Assembly: GCF_003315035.1 (NCBI RefSeq)
Contig: NZ_QNRE01000001.1
Location: 221,224 to 285,223 of the forward strand
Direction: 5' to 3'
Length of the DNA: 64,000 nucleotides
DNA from: Nocardia puris
GTDB lineage: Bacteria > Actinomycetota > Actinomycetes > Mycobacteriales > Mycobacteriaceae
Part shown: piece by piece, positions 1-8,739 of the stretch
How positions within the stretch are numbered: position 1 is the first letter of the stretch
How the letters are laid out: the number at the start of each line of letters is the position of its first letter
Made by a program: the position numbers and the translations under genes
Notes under the pieces: model-generated
Told to the model about the DNA's origin: nothing
The model's input: only the letters and a program-made list of their open reading frames with translations
Databases searched by the model: none

Positions 1-20
1 CGGGAACTGTCCAGTAGGGA

Positions 21-368
21 CTAGACCGCCCGCTCCCGTTGCTTGCGGATCTTCGCGGGTGCGGCGAGCCACCAGGCCGCGTCGATCAGTTCGCGCAGCT
101 GGTCGGGCGCGACCCGGTCCAGGTCGATGAGGATGTACGGGTAGCCGTCGTAGTGGGGTGTGGTGTAGAACGCGGGATCCCCCGAGGAGAGCAGCGCCTC
201 CTTCTCGGCCATCTCGCACTGCAACACCAGCCCGCCCTCGGCCTCCGACCGCAACCGCGCGAACCCCTTCCCGCCCACTTTCAGCGCGGGGCTGCGCCAC
301 CAGGTCGACTCCTCGACCGCGGGAAGTTCGGTCGCCATCCCCACCACGTCCTGCCACGTCAAGGTCAT
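21..368 (-). CDS. MmcQ/YjbR-family small protein
   Basis: A 115-residue protein resembling the MmcQ/YjbR family, a CyaY-like fold of unknown biochemical role in actinobacteria. The C-terminal half has the family look: a YPYILIDLD strand followed by a helix ending in an AWW...APAKIRKQ segment. The ATG at 368 is chosen because upstream in-frame residues are an arginine- and serine-rich shadow of non-coding sequence, while the family N-terminus starts near MTLTWQDV. No operon partner is obvious; the next gene on this strand begins 86 bases upstream. Function beyond family membership is unknown. Confidence 0.8.
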   Translation of the reverse strand: MTLTWQDVVGMATELPAVEESTWWRSPALKVGGKGFARLRSEAEGGLVLQCEMAEKEALLSSGDPAFYTTPHYDGYPYILIDLDRVAPDQLRELIDAAWWLAAPAKIRKQRERAV

Positions 369-453
369 GGATTCAGTCTGAGCGCTCGGCCGCGGCCGCG
401 CTTGGACGAATGGAACGACACGCCTCCCGGGCCGGAGCCGTCCGGTCTTCTCG

Positions 454-1158
454 CTATCGCGTGGCGGGGCACTCCGTCGGCAGCGTCCACTCCGAAAGGG
501 CCGCCGAGAGCACCTCGGCGAGCGCCACCGGTTGCTCACGGGCCACGAGGTGGCCGGCATCCTCGATCGTGGTCACCGCGGCGTGCGGCACCGCGCGCAG
601 GAATCGGGCGGTATCCCCGTCCGTGAGCGGTGAGGCACCGCCCGCGCGGATGAGCAGGACGGGCAGGTCCAGCTCCACGGCGGTCGCCCGCAGTCGCGGC
701 AGCTGTGCGAAGATATCGTCGACGATCTCGCGGTATCGGCCGTATCCCCTTGCCTCGCTGAGGAATTCGCGGACCCGGTCGGGGTCGGCATCGGGGACCA
801 CATCCACCAGTGCGAGGCCCGCCACCCGGGCTCGCACGGCCGGGTCTCGGAGCGCGGCAATCGTGGCGAGACCGCCCAGCGAAGCGCCGACGAGCACGCA
901 GCCCGCCGGCTCGGCCGCCACCATGGCGGCGACATCGCCGGCACACGGCGCGAGCGCACGTGCCGCACCGCCGCTGTCGCCGTGACCGCGCTGATCGTAA
1001 GCGACACAACGGAATCCGGCCGCAGTAAGCACATCGATCACCGGCCGCCAGACCGAACGGCGCTCGCCACCCGCGTGGAGCAGCAGAACCGTGGGGCCCG
1101 CGCCGGCTTCCTCGCCCCGGAGCATCGCGCCGGGGCGGTCGAGACACCGGTCGCCCAT
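454..1158 (-). CDS. alpha/beta-fold hydrolase
   Basis: A 234-residue alpha/beta hydrolase. Visible marks are the strand and oxyanion-type segment VLLLHAGG near residue 25, the YDQRGHGDS motif, the nucleophile elbow GASLGG and a C-terminal catalytic His in IEDAGHLV. The acid residue is probably the Asp after the LLIRAGG strand. The ATG at 1158 is preferred because an AGGAGAG ribosome site lies 12 bases upstream; a TTG at 1188 would be the longest alternative but lies inside the operator. The gene is divergent from a TetR regulator with which it shares that operator, so it is probably the regulated target. The substrate cannot be inferred. Confidence 0.85.
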   Translation of the reverse strand: MGDRCLDRPGAMLRGEEAGAGPTVLLLHAGGERRSVWRPVIDVLTAAGFRCVAYDQRGHGDSGGAARALAPCAGDVAAMVAAEPAGCVLVGASLGGLATIAALRDPAVRARVAGLALVDVVPDADPDRVREFLSEARGYGRYREIVDDIFAQLPRLRATAVELDLPVLLIRAGGASPLTDGDTARFLRAVPHAAVTTIEDAGHLVAREQPVALAEVLSAALSEWTLPTECPATR

Positions 1159-1175
1159 GGGTGACACCGCCTCTC

Positions 1176-1231
1176 CTACCTTGACCAATCAAAGCAAAGG
1201 GTAGTGCTGATACTTTGAGTGGTCAAGGTAG
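1176..1231. promoter_or_regulatory. 19-bp inverted repeat, putative TetR operator
   Basis: Two 19-base arms (1176-1194 and 1213-1231) read CTACCTTGACCAATCAAAG and, inverted, the same sequence with one mismatch, separated by 18 bases. The pair sits exactly between the divergent hydrolase and TetR genes. Such spaced inverted repeats are typical of autoregulating TetR proteins that also control the neighbouring gene. The assignment to this regulator is by position. Confidence 0.75.
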
Positions 1232-1241
1232 AGTGCGCCGC

Positions 1242-1832
1242 GTGACCACTTCGCGAGTGCGGCGCACGCCGGAAGACGCACGGCGTCTCATTCTCGACAC
1301 CGCCGAACGACTGCTGATCGAGGGCGGCGTGGCCGCCGTCCAGGTCCGGGCCGTCGCGGCCCGAGCCGGTATGACCGACGCGGGGGTGAACCATCACTTC
1401 GGCGGTCGCGACCGCCTCCTCGAAGCCTTGCTGCGCCACGGCGGCCGCAAGCTCCGCGCCGGCGTGGCCGCGGTACTGGACTCCTGGCTCGGCCGAGCGA
1501 CCGACCTCGGCGAACTGGTCGAGACGCTGGCCGCCTTCTACCGGCAGGGCTACGGCGAGTTGGCCGTCGCGCTGCACGCCGCCGGATGGCGCGACGAGGG
1601 CGCGGGGATGCTCGACCCGATCGTGGCGGCGATCCACGCGCGCCGCGCCGACCCCGGGGCGACCGTCGAGGACACGCGGCTGGCGGTCGCCGCCCTGCAC
1701 CAGGCCATCGCCACCGATCCTGTCTACGGCTCGGTGTTCCGCCGCAGCGCGGGGCTCTCCGACGAGACCACATCCGACGCCCAAATCGACTGGTGGACAA
1801 ACTATCTCAGCAGTGCGCTCGGATTGAAATAG
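1242..1832 (+). CDS. TetR/AcrR-family transcriptional regulator
   Basis: A 196-residue TetR-type repressor. The N-terminal helix-turn-helix spans roughly residues 10-55 and includes ILDTAERLL, VRAVAARAGMTDAGVNHHF and the GRDRLLEALL continuation. The rest is the usual divergent helical ligand-binding domain. The GTG at 1242 is favoured over the TTG at 1215 because AAGGTAG lies about 10 bases upstream, and because the TTG lies within the operator arm. It is divergent from the alpha/beta hydrolase gene, so it probably represses both itself and that gene. The ligand is unknown. It ends 24 bases from the convergent DUF4253 gene. Confidence 0.88.
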   Translation: MTTSRVRRTPEDARRLILDTAERLLIEGGVAAVQVRAVAARAGMTDAGVNHHFGGRDRLLEALLRHGGRKLRAGVAAVLDSWLGRATDLGELVETLAAFYRQGYGELAVALHAAGWRDEGAGMLDPIVAAIHARRADPGATVEDTRLAVAALHQAIATDPVYGSVFRRSAGLSDETTSDAQIDWWTNYLSSALGLK

Positions 1833-1856
1833 CAGGCTTCATCGAGCCCCTGGTGC

Positions 1857-2696
1857 TCAGTCCCACCAGAGGCGCCAGACCGGCTGGAGGAGGCGGTGGG
1901 CGAGGGCGTCGAGGGTGTCGTGGTCCTGGTAGACGCTGTCGGAGCAGTAGGCGAAGGCTTCCAGGGCGGCGGTGAGGGCCTCGTCGCGGGTGGTGATCGC
2001 GCGGCCGGTGCGCAACCACATGGTGCCGAGCTCGAGGGCGACGAGTTCGGTGTCCCAGTGGAACGTCCAGCGGCGCAGGACGGCGGCGTGCGCGCCCGCG
2101 TCGATGTCGTGATTGCAGGCGCCGTCCCAGGCCAGGCGGCCGGGCACGTCCCAGGGGTAGCGGACCGGGACGAGGGCGAGCTGGTCGAGCTCGTCGCCGA
2201 CGATGCTCCACACGTCGGACCAGTCGAATCCGAGGTGGCGGTCGGGGGTCAGGTCGTCCGCGGAGAAGGTGACGCGGTCGTCGCGCGGGATCGGGTCGTC
2301 ATCGTCTTCCTCGGCCTCGGCGTGCCGGGCGTCGAGTTCGGCGGCGAGCCAGCGCTGCGCGTCCACGTCGGCGAGCGCGGGTGGGCCGGCGAGCGCGCAG
2401 GTACTCCAGGTGTAGGAATTGGTCAGGACCGGCCACAATCCGGTGCTCGCGTACCGCTGCCGGAACGTCGTCCACAGGTCGGCGGCCCGATATCCGGGCT
2501 CGACCGGCGTGACCCACACCCGCGTACCATCCAGATCCAGATCCAGATCCGGCTGCGGCGCGAAACGCACCGTGCCGGCGGCACTTTCGACATCGGCGAC
2601 GAGGACCGCCGGGTCCTCCCCCACCCAAGGCTCCACCGGCTCCCACGCCCCGATCCGGTCGGGCGCGATGGCCGGAACCTCGAATTCCACTCCCAC
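1857..2696 (-). CDS. DUF4253 domain-containing protein
   Basis: A 279-residue cytosolic protein with the DUF4253 signature: a segment YASTGLWPVL, an acidic stretch with EEDDDDPIPRDD, and a C-terminal Trp-rich tail (RLLQPVWRLWWD). The family is of unknown function and common in actinobacteria. The start is placed at GTG 2696, where GAGGGA lies about 8 bases upstream; the reading frame stays open further upstream, but that part only mirrors the rsmB gene in the wrong frame. It follows rsmB by about 100 bases on the same strand, and co-transcription is possible. No enzymatic motif is recognised. Confidence 0.78.
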   Translation of the reverse strand: MGVEFEVPAIAPDRIGAWEPVEPWVGEDPAVLVADVESAAGTVRFAPQPDLDLDLDGTRVWVTPVEPGYRAADLWTTFRQRYASTGLWPVLTNSYTWSTCALAGPPALADVDAQRWLAAELDARHAEAEEDDDDPIPRDDRVTFSADDLTPDRHLGFDWSDVWSIVGDELDQLALVPVRYPWDVPGRLAWDGACNHDIDAGAHAAVLRRWTFHWDTELVALELGTMWLRTGRAITTRDEALTAALEAFAYCSDSVYQDHDTLDALAHRLLQPVWRLWWD

Positions 2697-2799
2697 GGTT
2701 GGTATTCCCTCGTTCGGTCCGTCGATGACGCACGGAGCGTACCGGTGCGGTCCGACAGGGAGGTGTCCGTTGCGGCGCCGCCGACCCGACGCGGCACGT

Positions 2800-5094
2800 C
2801 TACCCCTCGACCGGTTTGCGCAAGGCCGCCATGAACATGGCGTCGGTGCCGTGGCGGTGCGGCCACAGTTGGGCGCCGGGGCCGTCGCCGATATCGGTGA
2901 CGCCCGGTAGGAGGGGGTGGGTGTCGAGTTCGACGGCGCCGGTGCGGCGGACGTGGTCGGCGACGACGGCGACGGTCTCGGCCAGGTGCGGGGAGCACGT
3001 GGAGTAGACGACGACACCGCCCGGACGCACCAGATCCCATGCGGCAGCAAGCAATTCGCGTTGCAGGGCGACGAGCTCACGGACGTCGGCGGGAGTGCGG
3101 CGCCAGCGCGATTCGGGGCGGCGGCGCAGCGCGCCGAGTCCGGTGCACGGCGCGTCGACCAGCACGCGGTCGTAGCCGGGGGTGAGCCCGCTCGTGCGGC
3201 CGTCGACCACGTGCACCTCGACCGGCAGGTCGCGGGTGGCCTTGCGGACCAGTTCGGCGCGGTGCTCGGCCGGTTCCACCGCGTCCACGTGGAAGCGGTC
3301 GATGGCGGCGAGCGCGCCGAGCAGCGCGGCCTTGCCGCCGGGGCCCGCGCACAGATCGAGCCAGCGGCCGCCGTCGGGGCCGACGAGTTCGGCGCGGCTG
3401 AGGCTCAGCGCGACCAGCTGACTGCCCTCGTCCTGCACGGCCGCCATGCCCTCGCGCACGGGCTCGAGCTTGCCGGGATCGCCGCCCTCCAGGTACACCG
3501 CGTAGGGCGACCAGCGCCCTTCTTCGCCGCCGGTGACCAGGGCCAGTTCTTCGGCGGTGATTTCGCCGGGCCGCGCGACCAGGTGCACGATCGGGCGTTC
3601 GTCGTCGGCGGCGAGCAGGTCGCGCAGTTCGCCCGCGTGCGCGCCGAGCGCGTCGGCGAAGGCCTGGGCGATCCAGGTGGGGTGCGCGTACTCGAACGCG
3701 AGCCGACCCACCGGATCGGCAGGCGCCAGCGCCTCGACCCACTCCTCGGCGGTGCGCTCGCCCGCCCGGCGCAGCACGGCGTTCACGAATCCCGAACGGC
3801 CCTGGCCGAATTCGGCCCTGGCGAGTTCGACGGAGGTGTCCACGGCCGCGTGCGCGCCGATCCGGGTGCGCAGCAGCTGGTAGACGCCCAGGCGCAGGAT
3901 GTCGAGCAGCGGGCCGTCGATCTCGGCGACCGGCCTGCCCGCGCATTCGGCGATCACCGCGTCCAGCAGCCCCTGGGTGCGGCACGCGCCGTAGGTGAGT
4001 TCCGTGGCGAGCGCGGCGTCGCGTCCGTCGATGCGGCGCTCGCGCAGAAGTGCGGGCAGCACGAGGTTGGCGTACGCGTCGCGCTCGCGGACGGCGCGCA
4101 GGACTTCGAGCGCCGCCTCACGCGGCGGATCGACTCGGCCGGCACCGCGCCGACCGGAACCCCGATCACCTTCAGCCGCACCACGTTTCGGACCGGATGA
4201 ACGATCGTTTCCTCGGGCGGACTTCCCGCCGCGGAACGACTCGGCGTCACCGGAGCGGCGATCCGCGGACTCCGCCCCGCTCCGACCGCGTGCCGAACCA
4301 GTGCGTGTGGACTCACCGCGATCACTCCGCGCACTGGAGCCTCCACCGAACTTCCCCCCGCGAGAATCGGTTCCACTCCTCGACCGGCCACCTTCCCGCC
4401 GACCGGGCCGGCCGTCTCCGAATCCCCCACTCGGGGAACGGGAGTCGCCCGATCGGCGCGAATCCGACTCCCAGCCGGACCGTCCCGCGTCACGCCCACC
4501 GGACCGTGCCGCACCACGTCCGCTCGACCGTGCGTCGTCCCGACCGCCGGATCGTCCCTCGTCACGACCGCCGAACCGCTCGTCACCACGCGCGCCCGGC
4601 TGATCGCCACGGCCACCGGACTGCTCCGCGTTACGGCCGCCCGCGCGCCACGTTTCGCGGCTACCCCCGCTGCCGCCCCCACCCGGCCGCTCGTCACCAC
4701 GACCGCCTGACCACCCGGCATCACGCCCACCAGGCCGTTCGCCGCCACGTCCGCCGGCCTGTCCCGCGCCACGCCCACCGGACCAGGCGTCATCGCGTCC
4801 ACTCGAACGCCCGGCATCGCGCCCACCGAACCGCGCCTCACCACGCCCACTCGACCACCCGGCCGACCGTGCGTCCCCTTGTCCACCGGTTCGCTGCGCA
4901 CCACGCCCACCGAACCGCCCCGCATCGGAGTCGCGACTCCCGCGCGACCCCCACCGCTCACCCTGCGGCTTCTTCCGTTGTGCCCCAGCATCTTCCCCGC
5001 CGGATTTCCCACCCGGCTTGCCCCGATCCTTCCGCGATTCGCTCTCGCGAGCGGCCCGCTTGGCCCATCCGCCGTCGACGTCCCGCTCGCTCAT
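2800..5094 (-). CDS. rsmB: 16S rRNA m5C967 methyltransferase RsmB with long R/G-rich N-terminus
   Basis: RsmB (Sun/Fmu) methylates C5 of a 16S rRNA cytosine (C967 in E. coli) using SAM. Of 764 residues, about 323-460 form the NusB-like domain and 500-764 the Rossmann methyltransferase. Visible motifs are LDLCAGPGGKAALL near 580 (SAM loop), the DAPC motif with Cys650, and YSTC with Cys700, the two cysteines of RNA m5C methyltransferases. Residues 1-322 are a low-complexity Gly/Arg/Ser/Asp tract not seen in the roughly 450-residue enzymes of other bacteria. The frame stays open with matching codon use and the ATG at 5094 is the natural start, so the tract appears translated. The gene lies downstream of def and fmt on the same strand, as in M. 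tuberculosis. Confidence 0.93.
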   Translation of the reverse strand: MSERDVDGGWAKRAARESESRKDRGKPGGKSGGEDAGAQRKKPQGERWGSRGSRDSDAGRFGGRGAQRTGGQGDARSAGWSSGRGEARFGGRDAGRSSGRDDAWSGGRGAGQAGGRGGERPGGRDAGWSGGRGDERPGGGGSGGSRETWRAGGRNAEQSGGRGDQPGARGDERFGGRDEGRSGGRDDARSSGRGAARSGGRDAGRSGWESDSRRSGDSRSPSGGFGDGRPGRREGGRSRSGTDSRGGKFGGGSSARSDRGESTRTGSARGRSGAESADRRSGDAESFRGGKSARGNDRSSGPKRGAAEGDRGSGRRGAGRVDPPREAALEVLRAVRERDAYANLVLPALLRERRIDGRDAALATELTYGACRTQGLLDAVIAECAGRPVAEIDGPLLDILRLGVYQLLRTRIGAHAAVDTSVELARAEFGQGRSGFVNAVLRRAGERTAEEWVEALAPADPVGRLAFEYAHPTWIAQAFADALGAHAGELRDLLAADDERPIVHLVARPGEITAEELALVTGGEEGRWSPYAVYLEGGDPGKLEPVREGMAAVQDEGSQLVALSLSRAELVGPDGGRWLDLCAGPGGKAALLGALAAIDRFHVDAVEPAEHRAELVRKATRDLPVEVHVVDGRTSGLTPGYDRVLVDAPCTGLGALRRRPESRWRRTPADVRELVALQRELLAAAWDLVRPGGVVVYSTCSPHLAETVAVVADHVRRTGAVELDTHPLLPGVTDIGDGPGAQLWPHRHGTDAMFMAALRKPVEG
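4131..5094 (-). repeat. DNA encoding R/G-rich imperfect tandem repeats
   Basis: The first 322 codons of rsmB consist of imperfectly repeated units of about 10 to 12 residues built on SGGRDxGR and GGRGxER. They give recurrent 30-40 base similarities in the DNA between roughly 4450 and 4900. The protein pattern resembles RGG/RG-type RNA-binding disordered regions. Slippage or unequal recombination within the repeats probably produced the length. Confidence 0.7.
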
Positions 5095-5245
5095 ACCCGC
5101 ACCTCACCAACCATTCGGCGTCCGCGCGCCCCTCGGCGCACCGTCGACGCAACGCTCACAACCCCCACCGCACTTCGCCGCGACGCACCCGGTCGCGACC
5201 AGGAACGCCGGACGGAGCGTCCGGCGCCACGACAGCATCCCGCAC

Positions 5246-6169
5246 TCATCCGACCACCGCGCCCGGCGCGAGCCGGGCGCCGCGGGCCCAATCGAGCGCG
5301 GCCATCATCCGCTTCCCCTGCGGCTGCACCTGATTCAGGCGCACCGCGGTGGTCGCGGTACCGACGTACACGCCGGTCTTGCGCACCTCGATGGCGCGTT
5401 CGGGCAGCGATTCCTCGACCATCTCCACCGGCCCGATCTTGAGGCGGGTGCCGTCGACCTCGGTCCACGCGCCGGGCGCGGGGGTGACGGCGCGCACGCG
5501 CCTGCTGATGGCGAGCGCGGGCTGATCCCAGCGGATGTGCGCGTCCTCGGCGGTCACCTTGTGCGCGTAGGAGACACCGTCGGTGGGCTGCGGAACCGCT
5601 TGCAGCACACCGTCTTCGATGCCGTCCATGGTCGACGCCAGCAGGCGCGCACCGGTTTCGGCGAGCCGCGCCAGCAGTTCACCCGCGGTGTCGGCGACCG
5701 ATATCCGCTCGGTGACCACCCCGAACACCGGCCCGGTATCGAGCCCTTCCTCGATGAGAAACGTGGACGCGCCCGTGATCTCGTCCCCCGCGTCGATCGC
5801 CGCCTGCACCGGCGCCGCACCGCGCCAGGCGGGCAGCAGCGAGAAGTGCAGGTTGACCCACCCGTGGCGCGGCACGTCGAGCGCCGCGCGCGGCAGCAGC
5901 GCGCCGTAGGCGACGACAGGACAGCAGTCCGGCGCGAAATCGGCCAGCTGCGCGAGGAATTCGGGTTCGGACGGTTTGCGCGGCGTGAGCACCGGGATGC
6001 CGTGCTCGTCGGCGAGCAGTGCCACCGGCGACCGGCTCACCTTGCGCCCGCGCCCCGCGACGGCGTCGGGACGGGTGACGACCGCGACCACCTCGTGGCG
6101 CGCCGACTCGATCAGCGCGCGCAGCGACGGCACGGCCGGTTCGGGCGTACCCGCGAAGGCGAGGCGCAT
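5246..6169 (-). CDS. fmt: methionyl-tRNA formyltransferase
   Basis: A 307-residue Fmt, which transfers a formyl group from 10-formyl-THF to initiator Met-tRNA. It starts [19 protein letters not shown], typical of the family, and carries the catalytic neighbourhood [17 protein letters not shown] and the downstream GLDTGPVF aspartate. The C-terminal OB-like domain follows from about residue 205. The start at ATG 6169 overlaps the stop codon of def (TGATG), so def and fmt are translationally coupled. Their products act at the two ends of the N-formyl-Met cycle. Length matches family norms. Confidence 0.95.
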   Translation of the reverse strand: MRLAFAGTPEPAVPSLRALIESARHEVVAVVTRPDAVAGRGRKVSRSPVALLADEHGIPVLTPRKPSEPEFLAQLADFAPDCCPVVAYGALLPRAALDVPRHGWVNLHFSLLPAWRGAAPVQAAIDAGDEITGASTFLIEEGLDTGPVFGVVTERISVADTAGELLARLAETGARLLASTMDGIEDGVLQAVPQPTDGVSYAHKVTAEDAHIRWDQPALAISRRVRAVTPAPGAWTEVDGTRLKIGPVEMVEESLPERAIEVRKTGVYVGTATTAVRLNQVQPQGKRMMAALDWARGARLAPGAVVG

Positions 6170-6726
6170 CAGCGGCTCCGCCCGAACGGCCCCGGCTGGC
6201 CCGAGCCGCGCGATTCGCGCACCGTGATGCCCGCGGTGAACCAGTCCGAGGTGCGGATGGTGCGCATCGCCTCCTTGCGCGACGCCGGGTCGAGCCGGTC
6301 GATGAACAGCACCCCGTCGAGGTGGTCGGTCTCGTGCTGCACGCAGCGCGCGAGCAGCCCTTCGGCCGCGAATTCCACGGGCGCGCCGTGCATGTCGACG
6401 CCCGAGGCGCGCACCCGCAGCGCCCGGCGCGTGTCGTAGTGCACGCCGGGGATGGACAGGCACCCCTCGGTCCCGACCTGTTCCTCGTCGCCCACCACGG
6501 TGTAGACCGGGTTCACCAGGTGCCCGGCCGCGTCACCGGTGTCGTAGACGAACACCCGCAACCCCACACCGATCTGCGGGGCGGCCATCCCGACCCCGCC
6601 GTCGTCGTGCATGGTGTCGACGAGGTCGGCGACCAGCTGGCGCAGCTCACGATCGAATTCGGTGACCTCCGCGGCGCGGGCGCGCAGAATCGGATCGCCG
6701 AACAGGCGAACTGGCTGAATGGTCAC
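6169..6726 (-). CDS. def: peptide deformylase
   Basis: A 185-residue iron-dependent deformylase that removes the N-formyl group from nascent proteins. The three family motifs are present: [10 protein letters not shown] (motif 1), EGCLSIPG (motif 2, metal-binding Cys) and QHETDHLDG (motif 3, HExxH with two metal His and the catalytic Glu). The start is GTG at 6726. It is first in the def-fmt pair with an overlapping stop/start. Nothing is missing or unusual. Confidence 0.95.
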   Translation of the reverse strand: MTIQPVRLFGDPILRARAAEVTEFDRELRQLVADLVDTMHDDGGVGMAAPQIGVGLRVFVYDTGDAAGHLVNPVYTVVGDEEQVGTEGCLSIPGVHYDTRRALRVRASGVDMHGAPVEFAAEGLLARCVQHETDHLDGVLFIDRLDPASRKEAMRTIRTSDWFTAGITVRESRGSGQPGPFGRSR

Positions 6727-6809
6727 GGCGGCTCCCCGGGGGCGAACGGAATCACGGTCGACTCATTCTAGTGAGCGACCCCGGTCACCCCCGCACCGCG
6801 CGCGACCCC

Positions 6810-7811
6810 TCAGGAATTGCCCGCGATGATCACCTGCGGAATACCGGTCCCGAGCGGCACCGCCGCGCACACCGGCGCGGGCGCGTGCTCGGGATCGAGC
6901 ACCTGCCGCAGCAGTTGCTGCACGAACGGGTCGTACACCATGTGGAAGTGGCCGGTCAGGTTTCCGGGGCACAGGTCCTGCACGGTGAGGTTCTCCGCGC
7001 CCGGCCCGCGCAACGGAATATTGGCGAACGGCTGGATCATCTCGTCCACCCGACTGCCGATCGTCACGTAGCGCACGCCGGGCACGGTGTCGCCGCCCGC
7101 GTTGAGCTCGGTCATGATCGGCGACCCCTGCGCCTGCTGCACCGCCGCGAGCGAGGTGACGCGGGCGAAGACCTCGAGCGCGCCCGGGATCGCCTGCGCG
7201 ACGGGCACCAGCCCGTACATGACCCCGCCGTAGCTGGGCGAGGCCAGGCCGACCCAGGTGCCCACCTTCGGGGCGCCGCCCATCTTGTTGACGTAGAGCC
7301 GGGTCACGTTCGCGCCCTGCGAGAATCCGACGAGGTCCACCTGTTCTGCGCCGGTCTCGGCCAGCACTCGATCGACGAACCAGCCGATCTGGCGGGCGCT
7401 GTCGCGCAGGTCCTCGGTGCCGTAGGTGTCGGCGCCGGGCGCGCCGCCGTAGTTGAGCGCGAAGACGCAGAACCCGGCCGCCGCGAGTTGCGGGCCGATC
7501 GCCGACCAGTCGGAGTAGGCGGTCGAATCGGTGCCGTGCGCGAGCACGACGGGCCGGGGGTGCGCCGCGCTCGGGCGGCAGCCGAAATCGTTGGTGCCCA
7601 CCGGGGCCGCGTCGCGGTGGGTCTTCAGATACTGTGCGGCGGCGAGATGGTCGGGCTGCGGCGGCGCCGTGTGGGTCGGCACGGCGGGCGGACGGATCGG
7701 CTCCGCTTCGGCGACCTCTGCGGGCTCCGCGCCGGCGGGACCCCCACCGCCGGCGAGCGAACCGACCACGACTCCCGCGACCAGCGCGAATGCCGCGACG
7801 AGCCGCAGCAT
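6810..7811 (-). CDS. secreted lipase/esterase, alpha/beta-hydrolase
   Basis: A probable secreted lipase of 333 residues. The N-terminus is a signal peptide: MLRLVAAFALVAGVVVGSLA followed by a small-residue, Pro/Glu-rich linker. The catalytic domain shows VVLAHGTD (oxyanion region), the nucleophile elbow VGFSQGAN, and a late His in TGHFHMVYDPFVQ, giving a plausible Ser-Asp-His triad. It resembles actinobacterial class-2 or LipA-type triacylglycerol lipases. ATG 7811 is chosen, with GGGGA 9 bases upstream; ATG 7853 is an alternative that would lengthen the signal peptide n-region. It lies 83 bases upstream of def on the same strand but is functionally unrelated. Confidence 0.85.
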   Translation of the reverse strand: MLRLVAAFALVAGVVVGSLAGGGGPAGAEPAEVAEAEPIRPPAVPTHTAPPQPDHLAAAQYLKTHRDAAPVGTNDFGCRPSAAHPRPVVLAHGTDSTAYSDWSAIGPQLAAAGFCVFALNYGGAPGADTYGTEDLRDSARQIGWFVDRVLAETGAEQVDLVGFSQGANVTRLYVNKMGGAPKVGTWVGLASPSYGGVMYGLVPVAQAIPGALEVFARVTSLAAVQQAQGSPIMTELNAGGDTVPGVRYVTIGSRVDEMIQPFANIPLRGPGAENLTVQDLCPGNLTGHFHMVYDPFVQQLLRQVLDPEHAPAPVCAAVPLGTGIPQVIIAGNS

Positions 7812-7912
7812 TCGTGAAATTCCCCAACCCCACGCACCAGATGGCTGTTCCATCTCACAATCATGGCCTGAGATGGCTCAAATGCGCACTCCCCCGGAGG
7901 GTTTCGTGATGG

Positions 7913-8584
7913 TTACTTTTGGGTGGCGGAGTCGTCCTCGGCGAGGATCCGGTACAGCGCGCGCCGCGCGTCGGTGAGCACCTCGGCCGCCTTGGCCGCC
8001 TGCTCGGGGGTGCCGACCGCGGCCACCTGGGCGACGGCGCCCATCAGCTGGCCGGCCAGTTCGCGCAGGTCGATGGCCTGCGTGCCGACGTCCTCCTTGA
8101 CCTGGGCCCACGGGTCACCGAGTTCTTCGCGGTGTTCCTCGACGTAGGCGGTGCCCGTGTCGGTGAGCTTCGCCGTCTTGCGGCCGGCGACCTTCTCGAT
8201 GAGCACCAGTCCCTCGTCCTCGAGCTGCGCGAGCGCCGGGTAGATCGAGCCGGGGCTGGGGCGCCAGATGTCGTCGCTGCGCTCGCGGATCTGCTGGATG
8301 AGTTCGTAGCCGTGCATCGGGCGTTCGGTGAGTAGCAGCAGGACGGCGGCGCGCACGTCACCGCGCCTGCCGCGGCCGCCGCGGCCACGGCCGCGGCCGA
8401 AGGGCGGTCCGCCGAATCCCGGACCGAAACCGGGGCCGAACCCCGGCCCGAACTCCGGGCCGAATCCGTGCCGCCCGCCGCGGCGGTGTTCCTGGCCCCG
8501 CACGGGACCGTGCTCGGGGTCGAAACCACCCCAGCGGCCGCCGCGCCGCGCGAACTCGCGATGCCTGTGTTCCTTGTTCTCCAT
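7913..8584 (-). CDS. PadR-family transcriptional regulator
   Basis: A 223-residue PadR-type regulator. Residues 1-75 are Gly/Arg/Pro-rich with repeated GFGP units; the winged helix follows: AAVLLLLTERPMHGYELIQQ, a SPGSIYPALAQLEDEGLV recognition region and a KLTDTGTAYV wing. The C-terminal helices mediate dimerisation. The ATG at 8584 has a strong GAGGAGG site. An AT-rich palindrome lies just upstream and is probably its own operator. Glycine-rich N-terminal extensions of this type are frequent among actinobacterial PadR proteins. The target genes are unknown; the downstream lipase (59 bases) is a candidate by proximity only. Confidence 0.9.
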   Translation of the reverse strand: MENKEHRHREFARRGGRWGGFDPEHGPVRGQEHRRGGRHGFGPEFGPGFGPGFGPGFGGPPFGRGRGRGGRGRRGDVRAAVLLLLTERPMHGYELIQQIRERSDDIWRPSPGSIYPALAQLEDEGLVLIEKVAGRKTAKLTDTGTAYVEEHREELGDPWAQVKEDVGTQAIDLRELAGQLMGAVAQVAAVGTPEQAAKAAEVLTDARRALYRILAEDDSATQK

Positions 8585-8612
8585 GATGAGCCTCCTCGGG
8601 CTTGGATGTTCT

Positions 8613-8640
8613 TAGTTGTTATCGACGATATATCGACAAT
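8613..8640. promoter_or_regulatory. AT-rich palindrome upstream of padR-like gene
   Basis: CGATATATCG (8626-8635) is a perfect palindrome flanked by ATCGAC copies, in an otherwise GC-rich background, about 45 bases ahead of the PadR start. ATAT-centred palindromes are typical PadR operators, so autoregulation is inferred. Confidence 0.6.
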
Positions 8641-8739
8641 GCATCCAACGCAAGCAGTCCTCGTCACATTCCCGCCCCGGAAACACGAAGGGCGCATCCG
8701 CGCATCGTTCGATGCCCGGACGCGCCCGCTGCCGGTTCG

